64,000 nucleotides of DNA from contig JALHQW010000033.1 in the NCBI GenBank assembly GCA_022841745.1, positions 1 to 64,000 of the forward strand, in the 5' to 3' direction. The stretch is from Saprospiraceae bacterium (GTDB lineage Bacteria > Bacteroidota > Bacteroidia > Chitinophagales > Saprospiraceae). A program made the position numbers and the translations under genes. Shown here piece after piece: positions 26,390 to 35,267 of this stretch. The notes below the pieces were generated by a model. It was not told the origin of the DNA, made no database searches, and saw only the letters and a program-made list of their open reading frames with translations. Numbering within the stretch: position 1 is the first letter of the stretch; each line of letters starts with the position of its first letter.

Positions 26390-27715
26390 CCCCACCGATG
26401 CCCCTACCCTCGCCGAGTAGTTCTTGGCATCGCCGGGGTTTACTAAGGAGAAAAGATTGTCAGTGACGCCAAAAACCTGCACGGGGCCGAGCGTGACCGC
26501 AAGGTTAAGGCCGACGTTGTTGTAGCTGTCCGGCTGCTTGAAAGCATAGGTAAGTCCAATGTTCAATTTATCGAAAGGCTGGAAATTAGCGCCCACCGCA
26601 AAAGATGATAACGGTTCCTCACGGTAGTTTTCGTTGTAAAAAAGCCCGCTCAGGGTCAGCTGCTCCGTGAGTTGGTAGCTGGCACTGGCGTAGATGCGAC
26701 GGGTCAGCTTGGTCTCATAGCTGCCGCTGGTTTCCTGCACCTGAAATATGGACTTCAGCGTGTCCAGCGCATCGCCGAACTCAACATCGTCGCCCGTAAG
26801 GGCACCGGAGAAGTCGAGGCCCTCGTAGGTGTAAGTTTGGGTGGCGGAATAGGTCGTCACGTCTTCGTCCCAAGATATTTTGCCGAGGTCGAGCACGCTG
26901 GCGGCAAGGTCGAACTTGCCGAGTTCTGCCCGGATGCCAAGGTCGAATGCCATGCCGTTATTTTGCCCAAAGAGCTTCTTCGCCGTGAGCTTGGCGTAGT
27001 CGAAATCCACTTGAATATCTTCGAATTGCGTATAGTCAACGGTACCTGCCGAGTGCAGGATATAGTCGCCATTCAAGGTGATTTGGTAAATATCTGGGTC
27101 GGTATAGAGGCTGGCCGAATGGTGGTCTTGGTCGGTGGCGACCCCGGCGATGCCGCTCAGGTATTTGGCGTTGGCACCAAGCGTCACTTTGCCCAGCTTA
27201 TAGGCCAAGCCCGCCGTAAGTTCATGGTAGCCGGCAAAATCCACCTCGTTGCCGAGGTCAACGGTTTGGCCAATAAACTGTGCATTGCCCTGCCAGGCGA
27301 CTTGCGGCAGCGTTTTCGGGTACTTCAAAAATGCACTGTATCGCACTGCATGGCCAATGGTCAGGTACAGGTTGTTCAATTTAAAATTCAGGCTGAGGGA
27401 TGGTATGCCCAAATCGTTACGGAGGGCGTTTTCCGTTTGGAGGTGTCCAATCAGTTGGTCAATGTCAACGACTTGCTTGCCGTCCCTTTCCGTTACGATT
27501 TGGTTGTACGATGGCCCATCAATGGCAATGGCGCTATAGACGCCGGGCAGCCCGATGGTCAGCTTGTTGTCCTGCACGAAGGCTGGGTTCGTGCTGTTCG
27601 ACTGCCATACGTGGCGCATGAAATAGAGACCAAGCTCCTGCTGTGCCTGCATTTGAGAAGCGAAAAAAAACAGGAAAAAAGTGGTTATAAAGGCAGTTTC
27701 AACGGTTGAACGCAT
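26363..27715 (-). CDS. DUF5723 family outer-membrane protein
   Basis: From the ATG at 27715 (MRSTVETAFITTFFLFFFAS) the product is 450 residues with a signal peptide ending QAQ; an upstream non-ATG start at 27745 is less likely. DUF5723 members are Bacteroidota barrels related to the PorV/FadL-like type, and here QELGLYFMRHVWQSNSTNPA with the NPAF motif is the usual mature N-terminus. Many alternating strands follow (FDLGIRAELGKFDLAASVLD, SASYQLTEQLTLSGLFYNEN). The end (SARVGASVGLGNLKLGN) is slightly truncated compared with an aromatic-ending barrel and lies inside repeat-like DNA, so the last codons may be altered. Confidence 0.8.
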   Translation of the reverse strand: MRSTVETAFITTFFLFFFASQMQAQQELGLYFMRHVWQSNSTNPAFVQDNKLTIGLPGVYSAIAIDGPSYNQIVTERDGKQVVDIDQLIGHLQTENALRNDLGIPSLSLNFKLNNLYLTIGHAVRYSAFLKYPKTLPQVAWQGNAQFIGQTVDLGNEVDFAGYHELTAGLAYKLGKVTLGANAKYLSGIAGVATDQDHHSASLYTDPDIYQITLNGDYILHSAGTVDYTQFEDIQVDFDYAKLTAKKLFGQNNGMAFDLGIRAELGKFDLAASVLDLGKISWDEDVTTYSATQTYTYEGLDFSGALTGDDVEFGDALDTLKSIFQVQETSGSYETKLTRRIYASASYQLTEQLTLSGLFYNENYREEPLSSFAVGANFQPFDKLNIGLTYAFKQPDSYNNVGLNLAVTLGPVQVFGVTDNLFSLVNPGDAKNYSARVGASVGLGNLKLGN

Positions 27716-27744
27716 TATTTCAAGGTGATTTTGTACGCAAAACA

Positions 27745-27778
27745 AAAGGGCTTCGGTCAGTTAACCCCGAAGCCCTTT
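27745..27778 (-). terminator. Intrinsic terminator after reductase gene
   Basis: AAAGGGCTTCGG (27745-27756) pairs with CCGAAGCCCTTT (27767-27778). On the minus strand a TTTTGTTTT run follows, placing it after the 27844 stop and before the DUF5723 start. Confidence 0.8.
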
Positions 27779-27843
27779 CATGGAGTATATAGAGCGCAAA
27801 GTTTCACATTTGCGACAAAACTTCGGAGAGAATATGCAAGGCA

Positions 27844-29205
27844 TCAGCCATGCGCCTCCAAGCCCAACAGTTTTTCCAGGCGAACGGGCCGATTGGCATC
27901 TGCCCATGCCCGGTAGTCGCCGTGATAACCAACGGCATCTTGGAGTGATTTAACACGCTGCCCAATAAGGCTGCGCTGCTCATCCGAGGGCGGCTTCATG
28001 TGGCCGATGCGCTCGGCCAAGGCCGTTACACCGGCAGAGACTTCATCTTCCCGCTGCCGGAACTGCTCACTTACGACGCCATCTGGATTGGTCAGGTAGC
28101 CTTCGGCAATGGACTGGGACACACTCTTGCCATGCTCCACACTCTCTTTGATATTGCCCCGCCCGGTCACGGCGTTGCCTACGGCAAAAACATTCTCAAA
28201 GCCTTTGAGTCGGCAGCACTGGCCGCCTTCCACCTCGTAGATGCCATTTTTCATCGGCACGCCGGGCAGTGGCTCCGGCACGCTGCCGATGGATGAAACC
28301 ACGAGTGGTGAGTGGCAGGGCTTATCGGAACCGGCCACTTCTGTCACTTTACCGTACTCCATTATCGTTTCCCGCAGCACCAATCCGGCCAAGCGCCCAT
28401 TTTCCACAATTTTATCCACGGGCACGTGGCAGGGCAGCACGTTGAAGAGGAACTTGGATTGTGCATTCAACAACACTTTCTCACGGACGGCCTCTGCCTT
28501 GGCTAATTTTTCGGGCGTGTCCGTTTCGCCGGGGAAAAGGGGCATATCCTTCACCCGTCGGCGATAGACGAGGGTGCAGCCTCGCAGCCCAAGGTCGGCG
28601 AGGGTAAGTCCGTGCGTTTCAAGCACCTTGCCGATGCCCCGCTCCAAGTCGAACATATTGGTCTGGATGCCCCGAAGGACAAGGGCTGCCTGCACGGTCT
28701 CCATCATGAGCGCCTTGCAGATGTCAATGCTGGCGAGGCCGCCGCCTATGACGAGCGCCCCATCGGCGAGTTCCAACTGCTGGCCTTCATAGTTTGGCTC
28801 GTGGTAGTGGTTGTACCAGTGCATGAAGGGGTTCTGGTAGTAGAGGCCCTTGCCCACATAGTCGTCAACGCCGGCAATGCCCAATGGCCGATCCCGCCAA
28901 GCACCCGTGGCGAGGAACAACGCAGAGAAGCCCCAATTTTGTGCAACATCTTGAAAATCAATGGCTTTCCCCAGTTTTGCCAACGGCACAAAGGTCACGT
29001 GCGGGTCGGACAGCTTTTCATCAATATTGGCCTCCTCCTTGTCACGGAGCTTGGCGTGCCACTTGGGCAGACCGTCCTCTATTTTGCCGTAAGGCAGTTT
29101 ACTTTGGTCAAAAACCACAGAGCGGATGCCCCGCTGAGAAAGCTGGTGGGAGGCCTCTGCGCCGGAAACGGCTCCCCCGAAGATGGCGACGATGTGAGGG
29201 TTCAT
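27844..29205 (-). CDS. FAD-dependent ferredoxin-NADP reductase-like enzyme
   Basis: The 453-residue enzyme resembles the adrenodoxin reductase/GltD group that moves electrons between NADPH and ferredoxin. The FAD fold is at the start (HIVAIFGGAVSGAEASHQLS), with an unusual V in the Rossmann glycine motif. The NADP fold is near LELADGALVIGGGLASIDIC (about 145-165), and the C-terminal FAD contact is FENVFAVGNAVTGRGNIKESV. RRRVKDMPLFPGE and LPGVPMKNGIYEV are further family segments. No Fe-S motif is visible, and no glutamate synthase large-subunit gene is near. A terminator lies after it and repetitive DNA before it. The electron partner is unknown. Confidence 0.85.
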   Translation of the reverse strand: MNPHIVAIFGGAVSGAEASHQLSQRGIRSVVFDQSKLPYGKIEDGLPKWHAKLRDKEEANIDEKLSDPHVTFVPLAKLGKAIDFQDVAQNWGFSALFLATGAWRDRPLGIAGVDDYVGKGLYYQNPFMHWYNHYHEPNYEGQQLELADGALVIGGGLASIDICKALMMETVQAALVLRGIQTNMFDLERGIGKVLETHGLTLADLGLRGCTLVYRRRVKDMPLFPGETDTPEKLAKAEAVREKVLLNAQSKFLFNVLPCHVPVDKIVENGRLAGLVLRETIMEYGKVTEVAGSDKPCHSPLVVSSIGSVPEPLPGVPMKNGIYEVEGGQCCRLKGFENVFAVGNAVTGRGNIKESVEHGKSVSQSIAEGYLTNPDGVVSEQFRQREDEVSAGVTALAERIGHMKPPSDEQRSLIGQRVKSLQDAVGYHGDYRAWADANRPVRLEKLLGLEAHG

Positions 29206-29214
29206 TTTAGTTGG

Positions 29215-29520
29215 CAGTTTAACAGTGGACAGTCAGCAGTCAGTGCCAGGTAGATTGGTCAGGGCTGCATACTGCAAAAAGGCAGGCACAAGGTATAAAA
29301 GCAGGGGAAACCGTGAAATGATTTTTGAAAAATTTGGGCTAAATGCTGTTTTGAGTTCGACAGTTCGACAGTGGGCAGTTGGCAGTCGGTGGGCAGGTCT
29401 TGTCCCGATACTTCGGGATGATTAGTCAAGTGGTCAGTGAACGGCATTAGACCAAAAGACTAACTGACTTGCAAACTTACTGCAAACTGCTATCCCGAAG
29501 AATCGGGACAAGACCTGTCT
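29215..29520. repeat. CAGTTCGACAGT-rich repeat element, copy B
   Basis: The 325 bases between the reductase and queD genes hold no gene. They carry CAGTTGGCAGT-type words, a 29362-29396 core shared with copy A, and a GATTAGTCA stretch. An inverted pair (about 29394-29414 and 29501-29518) built on CTTGTCCCGATACTTCGGGA can fold the whole segment. Confidence 0.65.
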
Positions 29521-29530
29521 AACTGAAGAC

Positions 29531-29941
29531 TTACAAAGCCGGATATTCTACGAAATTGCGGGGCGTTTCGTAGAGCCGCACCATGAGGTCGAGGTGGGGG
29601 TCGAGGCGGTTGCGGAGCCGTTGCCAGATGATATAGCAGATGTGCTCGGCAGTAGGGTTGAAGTGCTGAAACTCAGGCACGTCGAGGTTGAGGTTCTTGT
29701 GGTCGAAAGGGAGTTCTACTTCTTCGTAAATCAGGTCTTTGAGCACTTTCATGTCCATAAGATAACCCGTTTCGGGATCCACTTCGCCTGCCACTTTTAC
29801 TTCCAGTTCGTAGTTGTGGCCATGGTAGTTGGCGTTGTTGCAAAGGCCAAAAACGGCTTGGTTCTTTTCATCCGACCAAGCGGGGTTGTGTAGGCGGTGG
29901 GCGGCGTTGAAATGGGCTTTACGGAAGACGGCGATTCGCAT
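29531..29941 (-). CDS. queD: 6-carboxytetrahydropterin synthase (QueD)
   Basis: QueD turns dihydroneopterin triphosphate into 6-carboxytetrahydropterin, the second step toward preQ0 and queuosine. The 136-residue protein shows the zinc ligands His15 (FNAAHRL), His40 and His42 (NYHGHNYEL), the active-site Cys34 (FGLCNN), MDMKVLKDL, the LPFDHKNLN histidine segment and the conserved NPTAEHICYIIW with the catalytic-relay residues. Length is normal. It is a single gene in repeat-rich surroundings; tgt of the same pathway is 26 kb away. Related 6-pyruvoyltetrahydropterin synthases are the alternative, but the Cys-based site and length favour QueD. Confidence 0.92.
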   Translation of the reverse strand: MRIAVFRKAHFNAAHRLHNPAWSDEKNQAVFGLCNNANYHGHNYELEVKVAGEVDPETGYLMDMKVLKDLIYEEVELPFDHKNLNLDVPEFQHFNPTAEHICYIIWQRLRNRLDPHLDLMVRLYETPRNFVEYPAL

Positions 29942-30251
29942 TGATAATGTTTTAGTGGGTTAAACCCAAAGCGAAACAAGCAATTGTTCGGAAAGTTGAG
30001 AATACACGGACGAACCGTAAAGATGGGTAATTCATGCAAAGTCTAAATTATGACGTAGAAAGGTCGCCATAAAGACAAAATGATTATCGTATGTAGGGGC
30101 ATCCATTAGCATAGTATTTTATTACCTTTGCCACCTTCAATGGGAAATCTTGTCCATAGTGCTTCATCTCTCTATTTCCCAAATCCTCCCACGCCCATTT
30201 CAAATCAAAATTGAAAATCACTATTTTACTTTCACCTAAATAAATTTCTTT
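29942..30251. other. Intergenic region before Omp28-like gene
   Basis: About 310 bases without a gene. TACCTTTG at 30123-30130 is a -7 box candidate for the plus-strand gene, giving a leader of about 115 bases; no TTG is at ideal spacing. Confidence 0.4.
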
Positions 30252-32435
30252 ATGAAGAAACTTCTATCACTGATTGTTGCTGCCTTCGCAGTCATCACGG
30301 CGAATGCTCAGATGGTATTCGTGTCAACGGATTTTGAAAGCGGTATACCCGCTGGGTGGACGCAATCCACCGATGCGACGGATGGCGGCTTTAATGTAGG
30401 CACAGGCCCATCTTTATCAAGCGATTTCTTTCCAATTCCTGACAATGGCTCCCAAATTGCAGCCACCAACGATGACGGTTGTAATTGCAACAAGGAAAAC
30501 GAGCTGCTCATCTTGCCTGCCCAAGACTTTTCAACAGTCACAACGGTTTTGCTTCAATTTGACATGTACTATGCCAAGGGCGCTTACCAAGGCATCATTG
30601 AACATGCATACGTTGCCGTCTCAACTGACAATGGTGCTACTTGGGCGGACGTTGAAGAGCTTCCGGGCGAAGGAACCGCTTGGCAGAACGGCTACAAGGT
30701 GGACTTGAGCGCCTATGCTGGCCAATCAAACGTTATGGTGGCCTTCCGTTATACCGATTCTGGCGACTGGCTCTATGGCATCGCCATAGACAACGTGTCG
30801 TTGTTCGCTCCACTTGCCCTCGATGCAAGGCTGTCAAGCTTGTCGGCCTCTTCCAGGTATAACCTTGTCGGCGAAAACATCAGCATTTCAGGCACCGTCG
30901 CCAACGATGGCTTGGCACCGTTGACCTCTTTCGACATCAAATGGAGCGATGGCACAAATACCTACACGGACAATATTACAGGTGTAAATATTGCGCCATT
31001 GTTTGGAACCTATGATTTCACGCACACTGCTCCATTGAACTTGTCTGTGGCTAAAGCCTACAATCTGCAAGTTTGGGTAGAAAACACCAACGGTACCGTT
31101 GACGGCAACGCCACCAACAATCAAGCCTCTACCACTACTTTTGCCCTTGCTTATGCTCCTGCCCGCAAGATGGTTGCAGAAGAAGCTACTGGTACTTGGT
31201 GCGTATGGTGCCCCAGGGGTACTGAGTGGATGGACTTCATGGCTGAAACCTATCCTGACGATTTCATTGGTATTGCTGTCCACAACAACGACCCGATGGC
31301 AGTCGCAGCATACGATGCTGGCTTAGGCGACTTCCCTGGCTTCTCTGGTTACCCATCAGTCATTGTTGACCGCGTGTTGGTGGATGACCCTGCAGAACTT
31401 GAAAACCTGATGGGCAGTTCCCTGGAGCGTTTGGTTCCAGCCGATATCCCAACTGCAACTGCGACGTTGGACGTTGCAACAAGGAAAATTAATATTGAGG
31501 CGAGCACGAAGTTTGCTACTGCCATTGCTGACCACGATTTCCGCTTCAACGTAGTGCTTGTTGAAGATGGGGTAACAGGTACTGGTGCTGGCTACAACCA
31601 AGCCAACGCCTACGCTGGCGCTGGCGCTCCTACGGATCCTATTCCAGGCTTCGGTTACGATTGGGATGCACAGCCGAACCCTGCACCCGCTGCACAAATG
31701 GTTTACAACCACGTTGGACGTGCCATCCTCGGTGGCTGGGCAGGCACCGCTGGAAGCATTCCTGCCACTGCGGCACTCGGCGAGAACGTATCAAGAAGCT
31801 ATACCAATGTGGACTTTAACGCCGGCTGGAATCCTAAAAAGACGCATGCTGTTGTGATGATATTGGACAATGCAAGTGGAGAGGTAGTCAATGCTGGCAA
31901 GGCCGAAGATATCGAAATCGTTTGTCCCCCATCTTTGGGCGCAACTGCCACTATTACTCAGCCTACCAACTTTGTAAATGGCGAGATTGACCTTACTCCT
32001 CCTGCCAATAGCTTCGGTTTTGGTGGCTATACCTTCATGTGGAGCAATGGCGAAACCACTGCCGACCTTGCTGACCTGTCCCCTGGCATTTACACCGTGA
32101 CAATCTCTGACAAGTTCGAGGCTTGTTCACAAGTGCTCGAAGTTGAAGTCACCAGTGCATCCAGCGTCGAAGACATCGCTTCCTTGACTTCTTTCTCCTT
32201 GACGCCAAACCCAGCTGCAACGGTTTCCGTACTGAACGCTACCTTCAGCCAGCCAGTTGAACTCAACGTCAACGTAATTTCTATGGATGGCAAGGTCGTG
32301 AAGTCCTTCAACTTCGAAAACGCTACGGTTGTCAACCACAGCATGGACCTCAGCAACTTTGCCGACGGCATGTACATGGTTAAAATGAGCGTTGGCACAC
32401 AAGTACGCACGGAGCGGCTTGTCGTAACGAAGTAA
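30252..32435 (+). CDS. Omp28-like T9SS protein with thioredoxin-type CxxC
   Basis: The 727-residue protein has a signal peptide (MKKLLSLIVAAFAVITANAQ), a choice-of-anchor/MAM-like adhesive domain (about 25-190, STDFESGIPAGWTQST and GIAIDNVSLF), an Ig-like CARDB-type domain (about 195-300), then an Omp28-type thioredoxin fold with EEATGTWCVWCPRGTEWMDF. A short SprB-like strand set (about 590-635, FMWSNGETTADLADLSPGIY) and a T9SS type A tail (SLTPNPAATVSV, DGMYMVKMS) end the chain. It would be surface-exposed or secreted. The CVWC pair could make or break disulfides, or be structural. A strong hairpin terminator follows. Confidence 0.88.
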   Translation: MKKLLSLIVAAFAVITANAQMVFVSTDFESGIPAGWTQSTDATDGGFNVGTGPSLSSDFFPIPDNGSQIAATNDDGCNCNKENELLILPAQDFSTVTTVLLQFDMYYAKGAYQGIIEHAYVAVSTDNGATWADVEELPGEGTAWQNGYKVDLSAYAGQSNVMVAFRYTDSGDWLYGIAIDNVSLFAPLALDARLSSLSASSRYNLVGENISISGTVANDGLAPLTSFDIKWSDGTNTYTDNITGVNIAPLFGTYDFTHTAPLNLSVAKAYNLQVWVENTNGTVDGNATNNQASTTTFALAYAPARKMVAEEATGTWCVWCPRGTEWMDFMAETYPDDFIGIAVHNNDPMAVAAYDAGLGDFPGFSGYPSVIVDRVLVDDPAELENLMGSSLERLVPADIPTATATLDVATRKINIEASTKFATAIADHDFRFNVVLVEDGVTGTGAGYNQANAYAGAGAPTDPIPGFGYDWDAQPNPAPAAQMVYNHVGRAILGGWAGTAGSIPATAALGENVSRSYTNVDFNAGWNPKKTHAVVMILDNASGEVVNAGKAEDIEIVCPPSLGATATITQPTNFVNGEIDLTPPANSFGFGGYTFMWSNGETTADLADLSPGIYTVTISDKFEACSQVLEVEVTSASSVEDIASLTSFSLTPNPAATVSVLNATFSQPVELNVNVISMDGKVVKSFNFENATVVNHSMDLSNFADGMYMVKMSVGTQVRTERLVVTK

Positions 32436-32479
32436 GTAAGAGCGCAACATCATAGGCCATATCAAGGCCCTTATTGCCT

Positions 32480-32530
32480 AAAAGCAACATGCCCCTCCGA
32501 AATTTCGGCAGGGGCATGTTGCTTTTAACA
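32480..32530 (+). terminator. Long hairpin terminator
   Basis: A 17-base arm (32480-32496) is exactly complementary to 32510-32526 with an inner CCGAAATTTCGG that also pairs. The 3' arm ends in TTTT. It follows the Omp28-like gene. Confidence 0.8.
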
Positions 32531-32718
32531 CCATATTGCAGGATTGCCACAGGATTTGTCATAGCGCCAGCACAAATACTATTGGTTTTAGGCTTTGTAT
32601 TGAGGATTTTCCAATAATTTTGGCTTTGGGAAAGGCTCCTCGGCGTCAACCTCGCAAAATGGCAGGTTTTATGCCCTTGCTATTCCTTATTTTCCAACAT
32701 ATCAAACCTCTATTTCAC

Positions 32719-33462
32719 ATGAAAAAATTGTTACTCGCTGTTTTCAATCTTTGTTTCATTTTGGGTGTCGCCAAGTCGCAAGTATCCATCGAGATACATT
32801 CGTCCGATGCACCCTATAACCTACAAGGCGACTTAACGGATACCTATACTGACGTAGTTGCCCACTCGCTCATCATAAACAAATCCTCACAGGCCATCAA
32901 GGTCAGGTGGCAGGTGGAAGTTCCCACAACCGATTGTGTTGGCGACTGGACTTATGCTGTATGCGACAAGAACCAATGCTATAGCTTTGGCACGGTTTCC
33001 AACATCAATCCGGGGAGCAATCCGAACGTGTCAGTGGATCTTGCGCCGGGAGATACTTCCATCATTGACTTGCACATCCGGCCAAACACGGTGGCAGGTT
33101 GCTGTATCCCTGTAATAAGGTTCTCCGAAGTCACTTCCCTTAACAACCCAGTTGATTTGGGCAGCGCTACTTACGAGGTTTGCGTTTCACAACTTTCCTC
33201 TACCAACGAACCTGGCAGCGGGCTTAATATTGAGGTGTACCCGAATCCAACGGCAGGTCAGTTCAACATCACTGACAACCCCTTGGTGAAAGAAATCTCC
33301 GTGTACAACATGATGGGCCAGAAGATGTGCCAGTACCCGCATATGAACGGGAAATCCCACGATTTGGGCCATATAGCCAATGGCCTTTATTTCGTCAACC
33401 TGCTCGACGAAAACGGCCAGCTGCTGAAGACCGTCCGCATGGCGAAAGAAGGGAATCGCTAA
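32719..33462 (+). CDS. T9SS-sorted secreted protein, paralogue 1 of 3
   Basis: From the ATG at 32719 (MKKLLLAVFNLCFILGVAKS) the product is 247 residues with a signal peptide; upstream in-frame codons lie in the untranslated leader. The domain (about 20-165) is an Ig-like fold with WTYAVCDKNQCYSFG, a GDTSIIDLHIRPN segment and GCCIPVIRFSE. The C-terminus is a T9SS type A sorting domain (NIEVYPNPTAGQFNI, NGLYFVNLLDENG). It shares the core layout W-x4-CDxNxCY, PGDT and RPN/FPV with the next two genes, so the three are tandem paralogues. I do not know the function; surface adhesion or matrix is a guess. Confidence 0.85.
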   Translation: MKKLLLAVFNLCFILGVAKSQVSIEIHSSDAPYNLQGDLTDTYTDVVAHSLIINKSSQAIKVRWQVEVPTTDCVGDWTYAVCDKNQCYSFGTVSNINPGSNPNVSVDLAPGDTSIIDLHIRPNTVAGCCIPVIRFSEVTSLNNPVDLGSATYEVCVSQLSSTNEPGSGLNIEVYPNPTAGQFNITDNPLVKEISVYNMMGQKMCQYPHMNGKSHDLGHIANGLYFVNLLDENGQLLKTVRMAKEGNR

Positions 33463-33487
33463 TAAATGCCTTTTGTCTCAACATAAG

Positions 33488-33522
33488 AAAAGCCGTGCAG
33501 CCAAGTTGTTGCACGGCTTTTT
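33488..33522 (+). terminator. Intrinsic terminator
   Basis: AAAAGCCGTGCA-type arm (33488-33499) pairs with TGCACGGCTTTT (33510-33521), between paralogues 1 and 2. They are thus likely separate transcription units. Confidence 0.8.
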
Positions 33523-33541
33523 CACTAATACCCATCTTGAA

Positions 33542-34291
33542 ATGAAAAAAATATGCTTCTCCTTATCCGCCTGCCTGGCAACAGCCCTTGCCGTGGCTCA
33601 ACCCGTTTTGAACATCGTTCCAGATAGCATAAAAGTGAGTTTTGAATCGAGCCTTACTGATGAATATGATAATTTTCCAATATCAACCTATTTTTCCAAT
33701 GCCACAGAAGATACAGTGGCCATCCGCTGGCTGCTGTTGTTCCCTGATGAAAACTGTCCCAAGGCTTGGAATTTTTATACCGGCGACAATAATCAACATT
33801 ACCCCACTGATGTTGTAAGCAATGTGAATTTTGGAAGCAATCCCTTCGTCCCTGTAACCCTAAATCCCCATGATACGGGGGTTCTGATACTTTATGTTAG
33901 GCCAAGGTTCACAGAAGGGTGTTGCAAAGTTAAGATCCGGTATAGCCTAATAAATGAGCTATACGAAGAATCTGCCATTTTAGACTCTACCTCCATTTAC
34001 GTTTGTCTTTCTGACAGTACTATTTCTTCAACGCATATAGAAAAAAAGAAAGCGCCAATAGCAGCTCCCAATCCTGCCAACTCCACCTTCAAGCTGCTCG
34101 GCGATCTTATAGCGAAGGAAATTTGGGTGTTCAACATATTGGGTGCGCCCGTACTGAAATCCGCTTACCAGCCTGATCAGCTTTTTGACCTGAGCATGTT
34201 ACCAAATGGGCTTTACACTGTTTGTGCTTTGAGCGAGCAGGGCGGCTTGAACCCTATTACAAGGGTGGTTAAACAGTCAGTGATGCCCTGA
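33542..34291 (+). CDS. T9SS-sorted secreted protein, paralogue 2 of 3
   Basis: From the ATG at 33542 (MKKICFSLSACLATALAVAQ) the product is 249 residues with a signal peptide. The Ig-like core aligns by eye to its neighbours (WNFYTGDNNQHYPTDVVSNV, then PHDTGVLILYVRPR and GCCKVKIRY), but the two cysteines of the CDxNxCY motif have become Gly and His. A T9SS-like tail (IAAPNPANSTFKLL, NGLYTVCALS) is present, with a less typical ending. Base composition is slightly more AT-rich than the neighbouring paralogues, which fits older divergence. Function is unknown. Confidence 0.82.
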   Translation: MKKICFSLSACLATALAVAQPVLNIVPDSIKVSFESSLTDEYDNFPISTYFSNATEDTVAIRWLLLFPDENCPKAWNFYTGDNNQHYPTDVVSNVNFGSNPFVPVTLNPHDTGVLILYVRPRFTEGCCKVKIRYSLINELYEESAILDSTSIYVCLSDSTISSTHIEKKKAPIAAPNPANSTFKLLGDLIAKEIWVFNILGAPVLKSAYQPDQLFDLSMLPNGLYTVCALSEQGGLNPITRVVKQSVMP

Positions 34292-34454
34292 ACTATCCAT
34301 ACCGTTGCCAAGGTTTACGTTAACAAAAAGATAAACCATTGAACTATGGTGAAAAAACGGGCAATTTGCAAGTCTATTCAATGGTCGTGCTTCCCAAAAA
34401 TTTCAACGACCTTTGCGATTCATCCCTTTGGGGAGCGAAAAAAACGAGACAACC

Positions 34455-35189
34455 ATGAAGCAGGCTTTACTCGCATTGTTTACCGTTTTAATGATCAGTT
34501 TTCATACGCAGGCCCAAACAGGCCTTGACGTAGCCCCTGCCCCTTGGGAGAACACCATTGAATTTGACCTCGGCAACACTTACGACTACGCCACCTGCCA
34601 TGTCCGCCTCAAGAACAACGACCGCAAGGCCCTTAACCTGCGCTGGGAAATCATTGTGGACGACGCCCCGCAGGGCTGGCGCTTCTCGGTCTGCGACCAG
34701 AACACCTGCTACTTCACTACCAATACCACCAACGTGGACTACTACGACCGCATCCCTTATGCCCCCGTCATCATGGTACCGGGCGACACGGCCAAGCTGC
34801 AGCTCAACGTCTTCCCCGTCGGGCAGGCTGGCTCCGCCAATGTGCGCATCAACCTCTTCGATCTTGCCAACCCCAAGCAGTTGCTCAACACAGCCTATTA
34901 TTTCGTTACGATAGAAGGGCTGACGCCCGTCACCGAAACAGACAAGTCCAAGCTGCGGGTCTTTCCCAACCCCGTTTCCGACTACCTGACCATCACCCGC
35001 AATACCTTCATCAAGCAACTTTGGGTCTCCAACGTGCTCGGCAAGCGCGTGCGCACCTTCGATACCAGTTTTGGCAACAAATACGACATCGCCGACCTGC
35101 CCGACGGCATCTACCTCGTCAGCATGGTGGACGCCAACCTGAAAGTGGTGAAGACCGTCCGCATCAGCAAGCGGGGCATTAGGCCGTAA
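34455..35189 (+). CDS. T9SS-sorted secreted protein, paralogue 3 of 3
   Basis: From the ATG at 34455 (MKQALLALFTVLMISFHTQA) the product is 244 residues with a signal peptide. The core contains LNLRWEIIVDDAPQGWRFSV, CDQNTCYF and PGDTAKLQLNVFPV, and the T9SS tail LRVFPNPVSDYLTITR ends in DGIYLVSMVDANLKVVKTV. It keeps both cysteines of the shared motif. It is the most GC-rich of the three. The gene is followed by word-like repeats at 35190-35266. Function is unknown; the family looks lineage-specific. Confidence 0.85.
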   Translation: MKQALLALFTVLMISFHTQAQTGLDVAPAPWENTIEFDLGNTYDYATCHVRLKNNDRKALNLRWEIIVDDAPQGWRFSVCDQNTCYFTTNTTNVDYYDRIPYAPVIMVPGDTAKLQLNVFPVGQAGSANVRINLFDLANPKQLLNTAYYFVTIEGLTPVTETDKSKLRVFPNPVSDYLTITRNTFIKQLWVSNVLGKRVRTFDTSFGNKYDIADLPDGIYLVSMVDANLKVVKTVRISKRGIRP

Positions 35190-35266
35190 AACGGTGGACG
35201 GAATACGGTGGACGGTTGACGGACGTTATCAACCCAGCATCAAGTATCCAGTATCCAGCATCGAGT
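35190..35266. repeat. Word-like repeats (CGGTGGACGG; ATCCAGTATCCAGCATC)
   Basis: Two word families follow one another: ACGGTGGACGGAATACGGTGG-like forms, then CAGCATCAAGTATCCAGTATCC-like forms. The latter is the reverse complement of the words at 3800-3832. They reach the ATG of the HEAT protein gene. Confidence 0.55.
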
Positions 35267-35267
35267 T

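Noticed and set aside
27844-29205. Glutamate synthase small subunit
   Set aside because: There is no N-terminal Fe-S domain and no gltB nearby. The order of folds suits a ferredoxin-NADP reductase-like enzyme better.
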